Source of the DNA: Clostridia bacterium
GTDB taxonomy: Bacteria; Bacillota; Clostridia; Oscillospirales; Acutalibacteraceae
Length of the DNA stretch: 48,429 nucleotides
Direction: 5' to 3'
Assembly (NCBI GenBank): GCA_017625435.1
Contig: JAGAKX010000059.1
Coordinates: forward strand, 1-48,429
Position 1 is the first letter of the stretch; every line of letters begins with the position of its first letter. A program made the position numbers and the translations under genes. The notes beneath the pieces were generated by a model that saw only the letters and a program-made list of their open reading frames with translations, was not told the origin of the DNA and searched no databases. Shown in pieces: positions 33,701-40,805 of this stretch.

Positions 33701-33896
33701 CGGTAAGGTTACCTACTACTTCCTTGAGGAAACCTATCAGCCCATTGTAGCTGTTTATGAAGAGAGTGAATCTATGAATCAGCACATGGATATGTCAATA
33801 AGCGTTGGTATTTCCATCAGGGGTAGCATGGATACGCTTTCAAAGACCAACAGCGAAACTGTATATGTATTCCCCGGCTACCAACCTGCTGTATAA
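30720..33896 (+). CDS. Secreted dockerin protein with seven 41-residue Cys/His repeats
   Basis: A 1058-residue secreted protein. Signal peptide 1-25; an N-terminal dockerin-like pair follows (GDVDSNGKVDATDAR, ADVDFDGDVDATDAR; about 27-90). Residues 128-414 are seven tandem 41-residue repeats of the form GHKAVTDKAVAATCTEAGL + TEGxHCSVCNxVIKAQExVP. Each has one Cys, a C-x-x-C pair and a His, a zinc-ribbon-like set. More divergent Cys/His units follow to about 775. The last part (about 780-1058) is an unknown domain (RDMFEEDMAETPVTYSL) shared with the next gene. No enzyme motif is seen. The repeats probably form a rod; whether the Cys bind metal or form disulfides is open. The next gene is 15 bp downstream. 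Confidence 0.85.
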   Translation: MKKKIIALFLCVLMLLSVAPVTTMAAELGDVDSNGKVDATDARTALRAAVGLDKLTADKAKLADVDFDGDVDATDARLILRAAVGLEDLHVHSYTSAVTTAATCEGKGVKTFTCSCGDSYTEDIPALGHKAVTDKAVAPTCTEKGKTEGTHCSVCNAVIKAQEAVPALGHKAVTDKAVAATCTEAGLTEGSHCSDCNAVIKAQKAVPAIGHKAVTDKAVAATCAEAGLTEGAHCSVCNAVIKAQETVPAKGHTSVTDKAVAPTCTANGKTEGAHCSVCNAVLKPQALVNALGHTSVTDKAVAATCTEAGLTEGAHCSVCNTVLKAQETVPAKGHTSVTDKAVAATCTEAGLTEGAHCSVCNTVIKAQETVPAKGHTSVTDKAIAATCTEAGLTEGAHCSVCNTVLTAQETVPATGHLHSSLDESTVIAENCKTEGYTGDYKCDACGTVTASGETIPVNAEKHHFAEKVVDASCTADEYTAMQCIYCEHINAEGIVESGKYPNGKGHIFGEKTTVAPTCDEDGYDTKTCSVCTYEERDNFVSATGHKYGIRPDEKLDPTCEKTGYKKYTCRNENCGYVKTEIEDTVACDPSVAVVKHGTKTEDGEPTDYCRTEYSCRFCGKLVSVAENYGAHVMETVKVTSKTCTTPTANYQVCKYCSYENIVVTEDAAGHACKTKIVEPTCTENGYIKALESCSVCGESVDSEPIILDAKGHKFTGVQTCTTSVSCETCGEVTAPAFGHNFVIESPAITSGSKSVASFFCTRCGEGCEDKIATFNAVTDKIKPVFYGKYENKLHILTKTSSENVPSNINFGIWTSTVRDMFEEDMAETPVTYSLRNYNYIYVRGYLPIIGKDCVSLLEADDVDSVSVERISGLDFSQVLSGFDDKFTSGKNERDLTPYKAIKVEGDVIKVTIDVKNEKYYGGIDKLPAAEMTSLQKIFGVDAREQLFSKDGCTSACPENCAEHHYVKGKDGKLYMETNQDGMSMKMTLSDLTTDGKVTYYFLEETYQPIVAVYEESESMNQHMDMSISVGISIRGSMDTLSKTNSETVYVFPGYQPAV
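31101..31961 (+). repeat. Seven tandem 123-bp coding repeats
   Basis: Exact 123-bp periodicity (41 codons) from GGACATAAGGCAGTAACAGA at 31101. Units 5, 6 and 7 are nearly identical at DNA level, pointing to recent expansion or continuing length variation; units 1 and 4 are the most divergent. Confidence 0.92.
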
Positions 33897-33911
33897 GAAA
33901 GGATAATTAAA

Positions 33912-35282
33912 ATGAAAATAAAGGCTGTTATCAGCATAATTCTTGCAACTCTTTTATGTGCCGCGATGCTCCCCGTGTCCGCTTTTGCGGGCACCGCGGG
34001 AGATGTTGATGCAAACGGCAAGGTTGATGCAACCGATGCGAGACTGGCTCTTCGTGCAGCTGTAGGACTTGATACTCTCACAGACGAGGGAAAGCAGGCG
34101 GCTGACGTTGACGTAAACGGTACTGTTGATGCTACCGACGCACGTCTTATTCTCCGTGCGGCTGTAGGTCTTGAGGAGCTTCACGTACACTCCTTTACAA
34201 CTGAGGTTATAAAGGCTGCAGACTGTGAGAACGCAGGTGAGGAAAAATTAACCTGCTCCTGCGGTTACACCGAAACAAAGACTGTTCCTGCACTCGGTCA
34301 CAAGACCGTAACGGAAGATGCAGTAAAGGCTACCTGCACCGAGGACGGTAAGACCGAGAAGGTTTACTGTACCGTATGTGAAAAGGTACTCAAGGAGCAG
34401 ACTGTGGTTCCGGCTACCGGACACAAGTTCGGGGCTGTCAGCGTTACAAGTGCCGTAAAGTGCTCCAATGACGGCTGTGATGCAGAGATACCTGCCTTCA
34501 ATACAATTGTGAACGGACTTAAGGTTCATAACGACGGTGTTAACTACTTTACGGGTATTTTTGAGGATATCTCACACTATGACGAGCCCGAGGTCGGCGG
34601 TACTCTTAAAGATATGATGGAAGGCGAGGATATGGCAGAAACAACGGAGACAACCTATGCTCCTCTTGTTGTTGACAGCCTTATCACAAAGAAAAACTTC
34701 CATACCAAGGGTGCGGACTTCGTAAGCAGTCTTTCCGACGGTGATGTAAAGAGCATAAAAATCGAAAAGGCAGATACTGTTGATTTTGTAAACGCACTTC
34801 CCGAGAAGTTCAAGTCAGGCAAGAAGGAGTATGACATAAGCAGTATAAAGGCTTATGATTTCCCCGAGGTTTACAAGATTACTCTTGTGCTTCCCTCACA
34901 GAGCAACGATATTACCAAGCCCGTTAAAGGCACTTCCGTTTTCGACAAGATTTACACTCAGAATTACAATGTTACTCTCGAAAGTATGAGATTAGAGGTT
35001 TCAAGCGGTTTTGATTCTCTTGCAAAGGAAATGGCAGGTCTTGAGGGTATGCTCAAGCTCAAGAATTCAGGCAATATCACGGCTTCTCTTGTGGTTGAGT
35101 ATTACGTAACGGCAGATACCTTCACACCCGTTGCGGCAAAATACAGTCACGTCTTTGATGTTGTGCTTGACCTGAAGGTTACGGACGGTCTCGGTGTTGT
35201 CAAGTACATCACAATGCTTCAGAAGATGGATATGACCTCAAATTCATATTACTTCTTCAATAACAATTTCGGAATTCAGTAA
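33912..35282 (+). CDS. Secreted dockerin protein, shorter paralogue
   Basis: 456 residues: signal peptide (1-25, ending in SAFAG), N-terminal dockerin-like pair (GDVDANGKVDATDAR, ADVDVNGTVDATDAR), two Cys/His units (HVHSFTTEV...TCSCGYTE and TCTEDGKTEKVYCTVCEKVL), then an unknown domain from about 195. That domain parallels the end of the upstream protein (TLKDMMEGEDMAETTETTY against TVRDMFEEDMAETPVTY; LPEKFKSGKKEYDISSIKAY against FDDKFTSGKNERDLTPYKAI). The pair arose by duplication followed by loss or gain of Cys repeats. AAAGGA precedes the ATG. Function unknown. Confidence 0.85.
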   Translation: MKIKAVISIILATLLCAAMLPVSAFAGTAGDVDANGKVDATDARLALRAAVGLDTLTDEGKQAADVDVNGTVDATDARLILRAAVGLEELHVHSFTTEVIKAADCENAGEEKLTCSCGYTETKTVPALGHKTVTEDAVKATCTEDGKTEKVYCTVCEKVLKEQTVVPATGHKFGAVSVTSAVKCSNDGCDAEIPAFNTIVNGLKVHNDGVNYFTGIFEDISHYDEPEVGGTLKDMMEGEDMAETTETTYAPLVVDSLITKKNFHTKGADFVSSLSDGDVKSIKIEKADTVDFVNALPEKFKSGKKEYDISSIKAYDFPEVYKITLVLPSQSNDITKPVKGTSVFDKIYTQNYNVTLESMRLEVSSGFDSLAKEMAGLEGMLKLKNSGNITASLVVEYYVTADTFTPVAAKYSHVFDVVLDLKVTDGLGVVKYITMLQKMDMTSNSYYFFNNNFGIQ

Positions 35283-35305
35283 ATTAAAGAAAAACGGGTA
35301 TCATA

Positions 35306-35505
35306 GGCGTTGTATCCTTACGGGTGCAACGCCAGTTTTATTCGCCTTTCGGCGAGTTTTATTGCTTCGCAGTTTTATTGTGCTTCGCACAGTTTTATTC
35401 GCTTCGCGAGTTTGTGGCGAATAAAATAACACTGAATCCGAAGGATTCAATAACACTATTGTCCGGGGACAATAATATCACTCTGCCGTAAGGCAGAATA
35501 ACACT
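35306..35505. repeat. Mini-hairpin array C, two halves in opposite orientation
   Basis: First half (linker AGTTTTATT): GGCGTTG...CAACGCC, TCGCC-TTTC-GGCGA, TGC-TTC-GCA, TGTGC-TTC-GCACA, TCGC-TTC-GCGA. Second half (linker AATAACACT/AATATCACT, the complement of the AGTGATATT linker of array B): GAATCC-GAA-GGATTC, ATTGTCC-GG-GGACAAT, CTGCC-GTAA-GGCAG. The halves join at GGCGAATAAAA (35416-35426), the exact complement of TTTTATTCGCC at 35336-35346. Confidence 0.8.
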
Positions 35506-35536
35506 TAAAATACTTTTCTGTATTCTATATAATTCA

Positions 35537-35687
35537 TATAGGGGATGGCGTCCTCGACATCCCGCAGGCAGAAATTCAAATTACAGAATTTATGACACTT
35601 AGAGGCACATTCTTATATACCACAGAAATTAATGTATAAAATTAACATTTCATCATTGCGGGTCGTCGGGGACGCCGACCCCTACAA
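35537..35687. repeat. Family II repeat, copy 5
   Basis: ATAGGGGATGGCGTCCTCGA at left, GACGCCGACCCCTACAA at right, internal AGAGGCACATTCTTAT. Confidence 0.78.
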
Positions 35688-35825
35688 TGTAAGGTGCATT
35701 TTGTGTACTACGGAAATTAATCCAAAAATTATCATTTCATCAGAGCGGGATGTCGAGCACGTGTGTAGTGTGATAACATAGTTTACAAAATGTCCGAGGA
35801 CATAGTTTACACTTTCCCTCCCCTA
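35688..35825. repeat. Broken second family II right half with hairpin-linker insert
   Basis: 35692-35758 repeats the right interior of the preceding copy (GGTGCATTTTGTGTACTACG, ATTTCATCAGAGCGGGATG), then breaks off inside the end palindrome. A segment with ACATAGTTTACA, the hairpin ATGTCC-GA-GGACAT and a second AGTTTACA follows, before a bare CCCTCCCCTACAA end. Confidence 0.6.
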
Positions 35826-35868
35826 CAAGAAAAGGCGGATACTGTGCCTCGAAGACGCTTTTTTAAAG

Positions 35869-35909
35869 AAAAAAATGGTATCTGCGTTTTTTGTCATAGC
35901 AGATACCAT
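35869..35909 (-). terminator. Bidirectional terminator after the SIS gene
   Basis: Perfect stem ATGGTATCTGC / GCAGATACCAT (35875-35885, 35899-35909) with T-rich tracts on both strands, 31 bp past the SIS gene stop. Confidence 0.85.
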
Positions 35910-35940
35910 AAATTTTTTTGTGCGTCAAAGAAGGTATTTT

Positions 35941-36588
35941 TTATTCATCTTTCCCAAATATAGCCGCTTCGACTGCGGCGCAGAGTGCGTGATATACGGG
36001 AAGGGTCAATTCCTGCACCTCGTAGGTTACAGAGGTGGGGAGCTTTATTGTAACATCTGAAATTGCAGACAGCTTGCTTTCCTTTTCGCCTGTGATTGAA
36101 AGGGCTTTTATGCCTGCCGCCTTTGCCGCCTTTACTGCGTTTACCACATTCAGAGAGTTTCCCGAGGTGGAAAGGGCAATAAGCACATCGTTACTGCTTT
36201 TTGCGTAAGCGTAAACCTGCTGTGCGTACACAAGTGAGGGGTCAATGTCATTTGCAAATGCTGAAATAAGCCCTGACTGGCTCACAAGGGAAATACAGCG
36301 TATGCCCTTCTGCAGTTTATTTGCAATTTCGTCCCCGTTTTCGATACCCTTAAAGCGTGCCTTTTCTTCAGGTGGGAGGGGTCTTTTAAGGATGAAGCCC
36401 TTCATCAATTCACCCGTGATGTGCTCGGAGTCGGCGGCAGAGCCTCCGTTTCCGCAGCAGTAAACAAAGGCTCCGTCTTCGGCACACTTGAAAAGTATGT
36501 CAAAGGCCTTTTTAATATCCTCACGGTTTTTTTCAAGGGCAGGGTAGTCCTTATATAATTTTTCAAGAATCATTTCAGGTGTGTTCAT
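35941..36588 (-). CDS. SIS-domain sugar isomerase (GmhA/phosphoheptose isomerase-like)
   Basis: A 215-residue SIS (sugar isomerase) fold protein. GNGGSAADSEHITGELMKGF matches the phosphoheptose isomerase signature; SLVSQSGLISAFANDID, ALSTSGNSLNVVNAVKAA (phosphate-binding Ser/Thr loop) and EVQELTLPVYHALCAAVE complete it. The segment after GFILKRPLPPEEKARF is a longer insertion than in minimal members. It follows the ROK kinase by 12 bp with AAGGAGG, so the two genes form one unit likely to phosphorylate and isomerise a sugar. The substrate could be a heptose or an amino sugar. Confidence 0.85.
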   Translation of the reverse strand: MNTPEMILEKLYKDYPALEKNREDIKKAFDILFKCAEDGAFVYCCGNGGSAADSEHITGELMKGFILKRPLPPEEKARFKGIENGDEIANKLQKGIRCISLVSQSGLISAFANDIDPSLVYAQQVYAYAKSSNDVLIALSTSGNSLNVVNAVKAAKAAGIKALSITGEKESKLSAISDVTIKLPTSVTYEVQELTLPVYHALCAAVEAAIFGKDE

Positions 36589-36600
36589 TGTAAAACCTCC

Positions 36601-37566
36601 TTAAAAAGCAAGACCCAGGGCGGCAAAGTCGCCTATGCTGTCACCGAGAGCCGCAGGCAGAATTCTGCATACCTGCCCCGAATGGCTCAGAGCCTCTTTA
36701 TTTATTACATTATTAATAATACCGTCGAAAAGGTCAGAGCTTCTGGAATAAATGCTTCCGATAACTATTGCCTCGGGGTTTAATATGTCAATTAAAATAC
36801 TGAGCCCCATTCCCAGCTTTTCTGCACAGATATTATAGATTTTCTTTGAAAGGTTGTCGCCGTTCCGGGCGGCAAGGGCAATTGTTTTTGCTGAGATTTC
36901 CTTTTCGGAGAAAAGCACGCTTTCGGTGCCCTCTGCACGGGCTTCCCGGAGCATCATTTCACCGAGCCTTTTTATTCCGCCTCCTGAGCAGAAGCCCTCA
37001 AAGGAGCCTTCCTTTCCGTAGCCCTCGGGCCCCTTATCTGCAAGGCGGATGTGACCTACCTCTCCTGCCATATCGTTTGTGCCCGAATAGAGCTTACCGT
37101 CAAGAATGAGTCCTGCTCCCATTCCCGTGCCGAAGGTGAGAAAAACCATATTATCAGTACCTTTTCCCGAACCGAATTTCCACTCGGCAACGGCGCAGGC
37201 ATTGGCATCGTTCTGTAAATTGGGACGAAGACCGAAGTGCTCACGGAAAATATCACAGATGGGCACATTGTCCCAGTCGGGAAGGTTGGGGGGACAGTTG
37301 ATTGTTCCCTTTTTGCTGTCAAGAGGTCCGCCGCAGCTGATTCCGATACCCACAAGCTCATTCTTAGGGTCGGTGATGCCGTTACGGGAAAGGAGGGCAT
37401 CGGCAGAGGCTATCATTTCGTCAATTATTGCCTGCCATCCCCGTTCAACCCTCGTGGGGAAGGCGGTTTTGTCTATAATTAAATCCCCGTGGTTTTCGGG
37501 CATTTCGCCCCTTCCTAAAATCACGGCACACTTTGTACCGCCGATGTCAAAGCCTAAAGCGTACAT
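36601..37566 (-). CDS. ROK family sugar kinase/regulator lacking zinc cysteines
   Basis: A 321-residue protein starting at the ATG at 37566 (MYALGFDIGGTK), with AGGAGG 5 nt upstream; the frame continues seven codons further but without support. The ATP-binding LGFDIGGTKCAVILG, NDANACAVAEWKFGSGKG (catalytic Asp) and FLTFGTGMGAGLILDG are typical of ROK glucokinase-type enzymes. The usual zinc motif (GHx9CxCGxxGCxE) is replaced by GHIRLADKGPEGYGKEGSFE, which keeps His and Glu but none of the Cys. Acts in the cytoplasm upstream of the SIS isomerase. No DNA-binding domain, so it is a kinase rather than a repressor. Confidence 0.88.
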   Translation of the reverse strand: MYALGFDIGGTKCAVILGRGEMPENHGDLIIDKTAFPTRVERGWQAIIDEMIASADALLSRNGITDPKNELVGIGISCGGPLDSKKGTINCPPNLPDWDNVPICDIFREHFGLRPNLQNDANACAVAEWKFGSGKGTDNMVFLTFGTGMGAGLILDGKLYSGTNDMAGEVGHIRLADKGPEGYGKEGSFEGFCSGGGIKRLGEMMLREARAEGTESVLFSEKEISAKTIALAARNGDNLSKKIYNICAEKLGMGLSILIDILNPEAIVIGSIYSRSSDLFDGIINNVINKEALSHSGQVCRILPAALGDSIGDFAALGLAF

Positions 37567-37604
37567 ATAAACCTCCTTAAGAAGCACAAGAATAAAAATT
37601 TTCT

Positions 37605-37753
37605 TGTAGGGGAGGGCGTCCCCGACCTCCCGCGGTCAGAAAATACAAAAATTATGCAAATTTTCGTGGGTGTAAATAATGTATCTCCACGGATAATTTT
37701 TTATGTAACTTCATTTGTACGGGGCGGGATGTCGGGGACGCCATCCCCTACAA
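37605..37753. repeat. Family II repeat, copy 6 (149 bp)
   Basis: TGTAGGGGAGGGCGTCCCCG at left, GACGCCATCCCCTACAA at right. The interior differs from the other copies (ACCTCCCGCGGTCAG; GTAACTTCATTTGTAC). Confidence 0.75.
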
Positions 37754-37813
37754 GGTAACCTTTATGGCAAAGTCTCACGGTAATATTTGCGGTCTCCGAC
37801 TTCCGACCTCCGA

Positions 37814-37969
37814 CTTATCATAATTTTTGAGGAATCTCCGCACAAATTATGATATAATCAAAAGGGTTGTAATTTTACAGAATAAAGTTACAGAAGTTAT
37901 GTTACGGGAGGGGAGACCCCTCCCCTACGGGTATAAATGGCAAATTACTTCTGAAAATTATGATATAAG
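37814..37969. mobile_element. Second MITE-like unit carrying family I half-element
   Basis: CTTATCATAATTTT (37814-37827) and AAAATTATGATATAAG (37954-37969) are inverted, apart from a 2-nt indel, and resemble the ends of the unit at 7106-7314. Inside is the right half of family I (37861-37931: GGGTTGTAATTTTACAG, GGGAGGGGAGACCCCTCCCC). The right end overlaps the last codons and stop of the minus-strand gene at 37958. Confidence 0.5.
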
Positions 37970-38689
37970 AGGTAAGATTCCGCCGATGTCAATTATTTTG
38001 CCGTCGGTGAGCTCTTTTATTTCTACACCGTGGCTGCGGCAGAAATCCCTTATTTTTTCACCGTCCCGGTGGTATTGAAGGCTTCCTGTGACGGCAAGGG
38101 TGTTTTTGTCAATTTTGCCCGTTGCCCCTCCGAAAAATCCGCAATGGCTGTCTGAGAGATATATGTCCCCCTTTGAAATTAAAAGGGTGTGTATATCCGT
38201 ATTTTTAAGGGATTCGTAAATTGAGGGGTCCTCTGTAATAACGGCATTTTCCGTCACGAAACAAAGGGAGCATTTTGTGTAGCCCTGCTTTACGGGAATC
38301 CCCTTTTTGCCCGTATTTATAAGCTCCTTAATAAGGGTGCTGTCGGCAGTTTTCGGGTTATATATAAAAAAGTCCCTGCTGACTGCTATGTTCAGTTTTA
38401 CGTCAAGGGGGTAGGTGTCCCCGATTTTGTCACCCGTCAGCACCGAAAAGCCCTCTTTTTCAAGGGGCGCTTTATCCTGTGAGGGGTCAAGGAAAAGTCT
38501 TTCCTGTCCGATATGACAGAGAAGCATATCCTGATGACGGGACACTTCGTCGGGTAATATGCCGGATTCAAAAGAAATTGTATTGATTCCGATACCCTCA
38601 AGGGCAGAAATTATTTCGGGATAATTTCCTGCGGCGGCAAGGGTGACAGGTTCCTGGGGCAGGTTGGGAGTTAAAATAAGCTTACTCAT
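37958..38689 (-). CDS. Uncharacterised protein, possible GME (guanidine-modifying-enzyme) fold
   Basis: A 243-residue cytoplasmic protein. The segments SRHQDMLLCHIG, YTKCSLCFVTENAVITEDP and SDSHCGFFGGATGKID have the spacing and residues (His, Asp/Glu, Cys) of arginine-deiminase-like folds, and I recall clostridial proteins of this type being described as GME-fold proteins of unknown function; this is from memory. An enzymatic role is not assigned. Its ATG overlaps the stop of the MFS transporter gene by 4 bp, so the two are translationally coupled. The C-terminal codons LIS-stop lie within the inverted end of a repeat element. Confidence 0.6.
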   Translation of the reverse strand: MSKLILTPNLPQEPVTLAAAGNYPEIISALEGIGINTISFESGILPDEVSRHQDMLLCHIGQERLFLDPSQDKAPLEKEGFSVLTGDKIGDTYPLDVKLNIAVSRDFFIYNPKTADSTLIKELINTGKKGIPVKQGYTKCSLCFVTENAVITEDPSIYESLKNTDIHTLLISKGDIYLSDSHCGFFGGATGKIDKNTLAVTGSLQYHRDGEKIRDFCRSHGVEIKELTDGKIIDIGGILPLIS

Positions 38690-39936
38690 TCCGTAACGAA
38701 TTTTTTCCAGGGCTTTATTGCGAGAAGACCCGTGAGAGTGCCTGTTACAGCCACAATTACCCAGGAAACCAGCACCGTATTCCAGCCGAAGCTGTCGCTT
38801 ATGGCTCCGAAGCCGTAGGTGGCGGCGGCAGAGCCTACATAAGTCAGGGAATTGATAATACCCGACATTGTGGAAACCGCATTGTATTTTTCAAATCTTG
38901 CAGGAACAATGCAGATAAGGAAGTAGTTTACACCGTGCATAAAGCAGGTGATGACGGCTGCAAGGAAGAGGGTGACGTACTGATTCTCCCTGTAAATGAA
39001 AAGGAGAAGAAGACAGCCCAGAGCCCCTGCAAAAAAGGTAATTGTACCTGCCTTTACCTCGTCCTTGACGAATTTTCCGTTGATGATGCCCACAAGCTTT
39101 ACGCTTATAACGCTGAAAACGGGGATTATAACGGATTTCAGAATAGCACTTCCGCTTTCAAGGGAGAAGGTGTTGATAATGAAGGTGGGCACCCAGTCCG
39201 TAATGCCGTCGCGGAGTGCTCCCTGACAGATAATTGCAACGGCAATAAGGATAAAGCCCGACATAAGAAGAGCCTTCAGACTGAGGGTGCTTTTCTCGGA
39301 GGCATCCTTTTTATTACCCTTGACGGATGTGAAAAGCCCGGTGCCCTTGGTGGCTTTTGAAAAGCCTATAACCCATATAATCGCAATTACACCGCTTACA
39401 AGGGCAGAGGAGAAGAAAACGTATTTCCAGTTATAGTACTTAATCCATATAGCCGATGCTGTGATGTAAAGAAGCACCGTGCCGGAAATACCTGCCACGT
39501 TTACGTTGGTGCAGACCTTGTTGTAGGTGGCGGAGTCCATAGTCTCTGCCATAATACGGACAAGGGGCGGCCACAGCATTGACTGAGCAAAGCCGTTAAT
39601 GAACCAGATAATGCTTCTGAGGGTAAAATCGTCCGTAAGGGGCATTGCAAGGTTCATAGCGGTGGTTAAGGTAAGTCCGCAGAGGATGATGTTCTGGGGC
39701 TTGAATTTGTCGCCTAAGATTCCGCTTATAATCTGCCCCACACCGTAGGAAATAAGGGACAGGGTGGCGGCAAGGGATGCATCGGCATTGGAAATGCCCT
39801 CGCTTATGATGATATCAGCCATAACGATGGAATAATTCTTCCTCGTCATATAGCTTGCAAAATAAATAAGCGGACAAAGAAAACTGAGAATCTTTACGAT
39901 GGAGCTTTTCTTTTCCGCTGAGAGTGTGTTTGTCAT
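38686..39936 (-). CDS. MFS transporter, organophosphate:phosphate antiporter-like
   Basis: A 416-residue, 12-TM major facilitator starting most plausibly at ATG 39936 (MTNTLSAEKKSS); the longer frame adds 30 residues of untypical sequence. The start segment YFASYMTRKNYSIVMADII resembles glycerol-3-phosphate/hexose-phosphate antiporters, and GQIISGILGDKFKPQNII is the MFS loop 2-3 motif. VPARFEKYNAVSTMSGIINS in the C-half is also typical. Likely exchanges a phosphorylated or anionic solute. The coupled downstream gene encodes the GME-like protein. Confidence 0.85.
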   Translation of the reverse strand: MTNTLSAEKKSSIVKILSFLCPLIYFASYMTRKNYSIVMADIIISEGISNADASLAATLSLISYGVGQIISGILGDKFKPQNIILCGLTLTTAMNLAMPLTDDFTLRSIIWFINGFAQSMLWPPLVRIMAETMDSATYNKVCTNVNVAGISGTVLLYITASAIWIKYYNWKYVFFSSALVSGVIAIIWVIGFSKATKGTGLFTSVKGNKKDASEKSTLSLKALLMSGFILIAVAIICQGALRDGITDWVPTFIINTFSLESGSAILKSVIIPVFSVISVKLVGIINGKFVKDEVKAGTITFFAGALGCLLLLFIYRENQYVTLFLAAVITCFMHGVNYFLICIVPARFEKYNAVSTMSGIINSLTYVGSAAATYGFGAISDSFGWNTVLVSWVIVAVTGTLTGLLAIKPWKKFVTE

Positions 39937-40038
39937 AACAGAGTGAACCTTTCGGATGTGGGACGGAAATCCCGTCCCACACAGGTGAAATAAAAAATAT
40001 GTATAAACTTTTGTGGTATAAAGCATTTATCTTCAGCT

Positions 40039-40185
40039 TGTAGGGGAGGGCGTCCTCGACCTCCCGTTGGGCAGTAAATAAAAGAAGTTATTTACCTCGG
40101 AAGGATAAAACTGCATCCCACGAAAATAAATGCAAACTTTTGCTTTTTCTGCAGGGCGGGTCGTCGGGGACGCCGACCCCTACAA
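40039..40185. repeat. Family II repeat, copy 7
   Basis: TGTAGGGGAGGGCGTCCTCG at left, GACGCCGACCCCTACAA at right, 147 bp. Confidence 0.78.
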
Positions 40186-40232
40186 TGTAAGGCAAAAGCA
40201 GAGCCTCGGGGAAAACAGAGCGAAGCGGAACA

Positions 40233-40376
40233 AGGGCGAAGCCCTTCATTAACATTTTCCGCAGGAAAATATATCACTCACAACAGATGTTGTGAATATC
40301 ACTGCGAAGCAATATCACTCATTCCGCAGGAATGAATATCACTGCAAATAAAATGTGAAAATCACATTTTATTTGC
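40233..40376 (-). repeat. Mini-hairpin array D, starting in the dut stop codon
   Basis: Read on the minus strand: a perfect 15-bp hairpin (40344-40376, 3-nt loop) containing the dut stop codon, then linker AGTGATATT, CATTCC-TGC-GGAATG, linker, TGC-TTC-GCA, linker, CACAACA-TC-TGTTGTG, linker, ATTTTCC-TGC-GGAAAAT, GTTAATG, AAGGGC-TTC-GCCCTT. Linker and final hairpin match arrays A and B. Confidence 0.82.
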
Positions 40377-40803
40377 CGGTTGAGCCGAAGCCGCCTGTTC
40401 CTCTGACAGTATCGGAAAGCTCCTCTGCCACGGTGAATTCCGCTTTGAGGAAGGGGGCAATTACAAGCTGTGCCACTCTCTCCCCGGGGGATACGGTCTG
40501 TGCTTCCATAGAATGATTGTGAAGGGACACCATAACCTCACCGCGGTAGTCCGCATCAATTACGCCTACCTTATTGGCAGGGGCAAGGCCTCTTTTTGTG
40601 CCGAGACTGCTTCTTGCGTATATAAAACCGCCGAAGCCCTCGGGAATCTCAAAGGAAAGCCCTGTGTGAATAAGCCTTGTTTCACCGGGGGCTATTGTAA
40701 TATCCTCGGTTTCGCAGGCATAAAGGTCTGCACCTGCGCTGAATTCGGAGCCGTAGGTGGGAACTACGGCTTCGTTTCTGAGCTTTTTGATTCTTACTTC
40801 CAT
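40369..40803 (-). CDS. dut: dUTP diphosphatase (dUTPase)
   Basis: A 144-residue trimeric dUTPase converting dUTP to dUMP and pyrophosphate, keeping uracil out of DNA and supplying dTMP synthesis. All five motifs are seen: SAGADLYA (1), ARSSLGTKRGL (2), GVIDADYRGEV with the catalytic Asp (3), SPGERVAQLV (4) and the P-loop-like GTGGFGSTGK (5). Length is standard. Its start is 2 bp downstream of the lysC stop, with AAGGAA inside the end of lysC, so the two are co-transcribed. The stop codon lies in the stem of a 15-bp hairpin. Confidence 0.96.
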   Translation of the reverse strand: MEVRIKKLRNEAVVPTYGSEFSAGADLYACETEDITIAPGETRLIHTGLSFEIPEGFGGFIYARSSLGTKRGLAPANKVGVIDADYRGEVMVSLHNHSMEAQTVSPGERVAQLVIAPFLKAEFTVAEELSDTVRGTGGFGSTGK

Positions 40804-40805
40804 AA

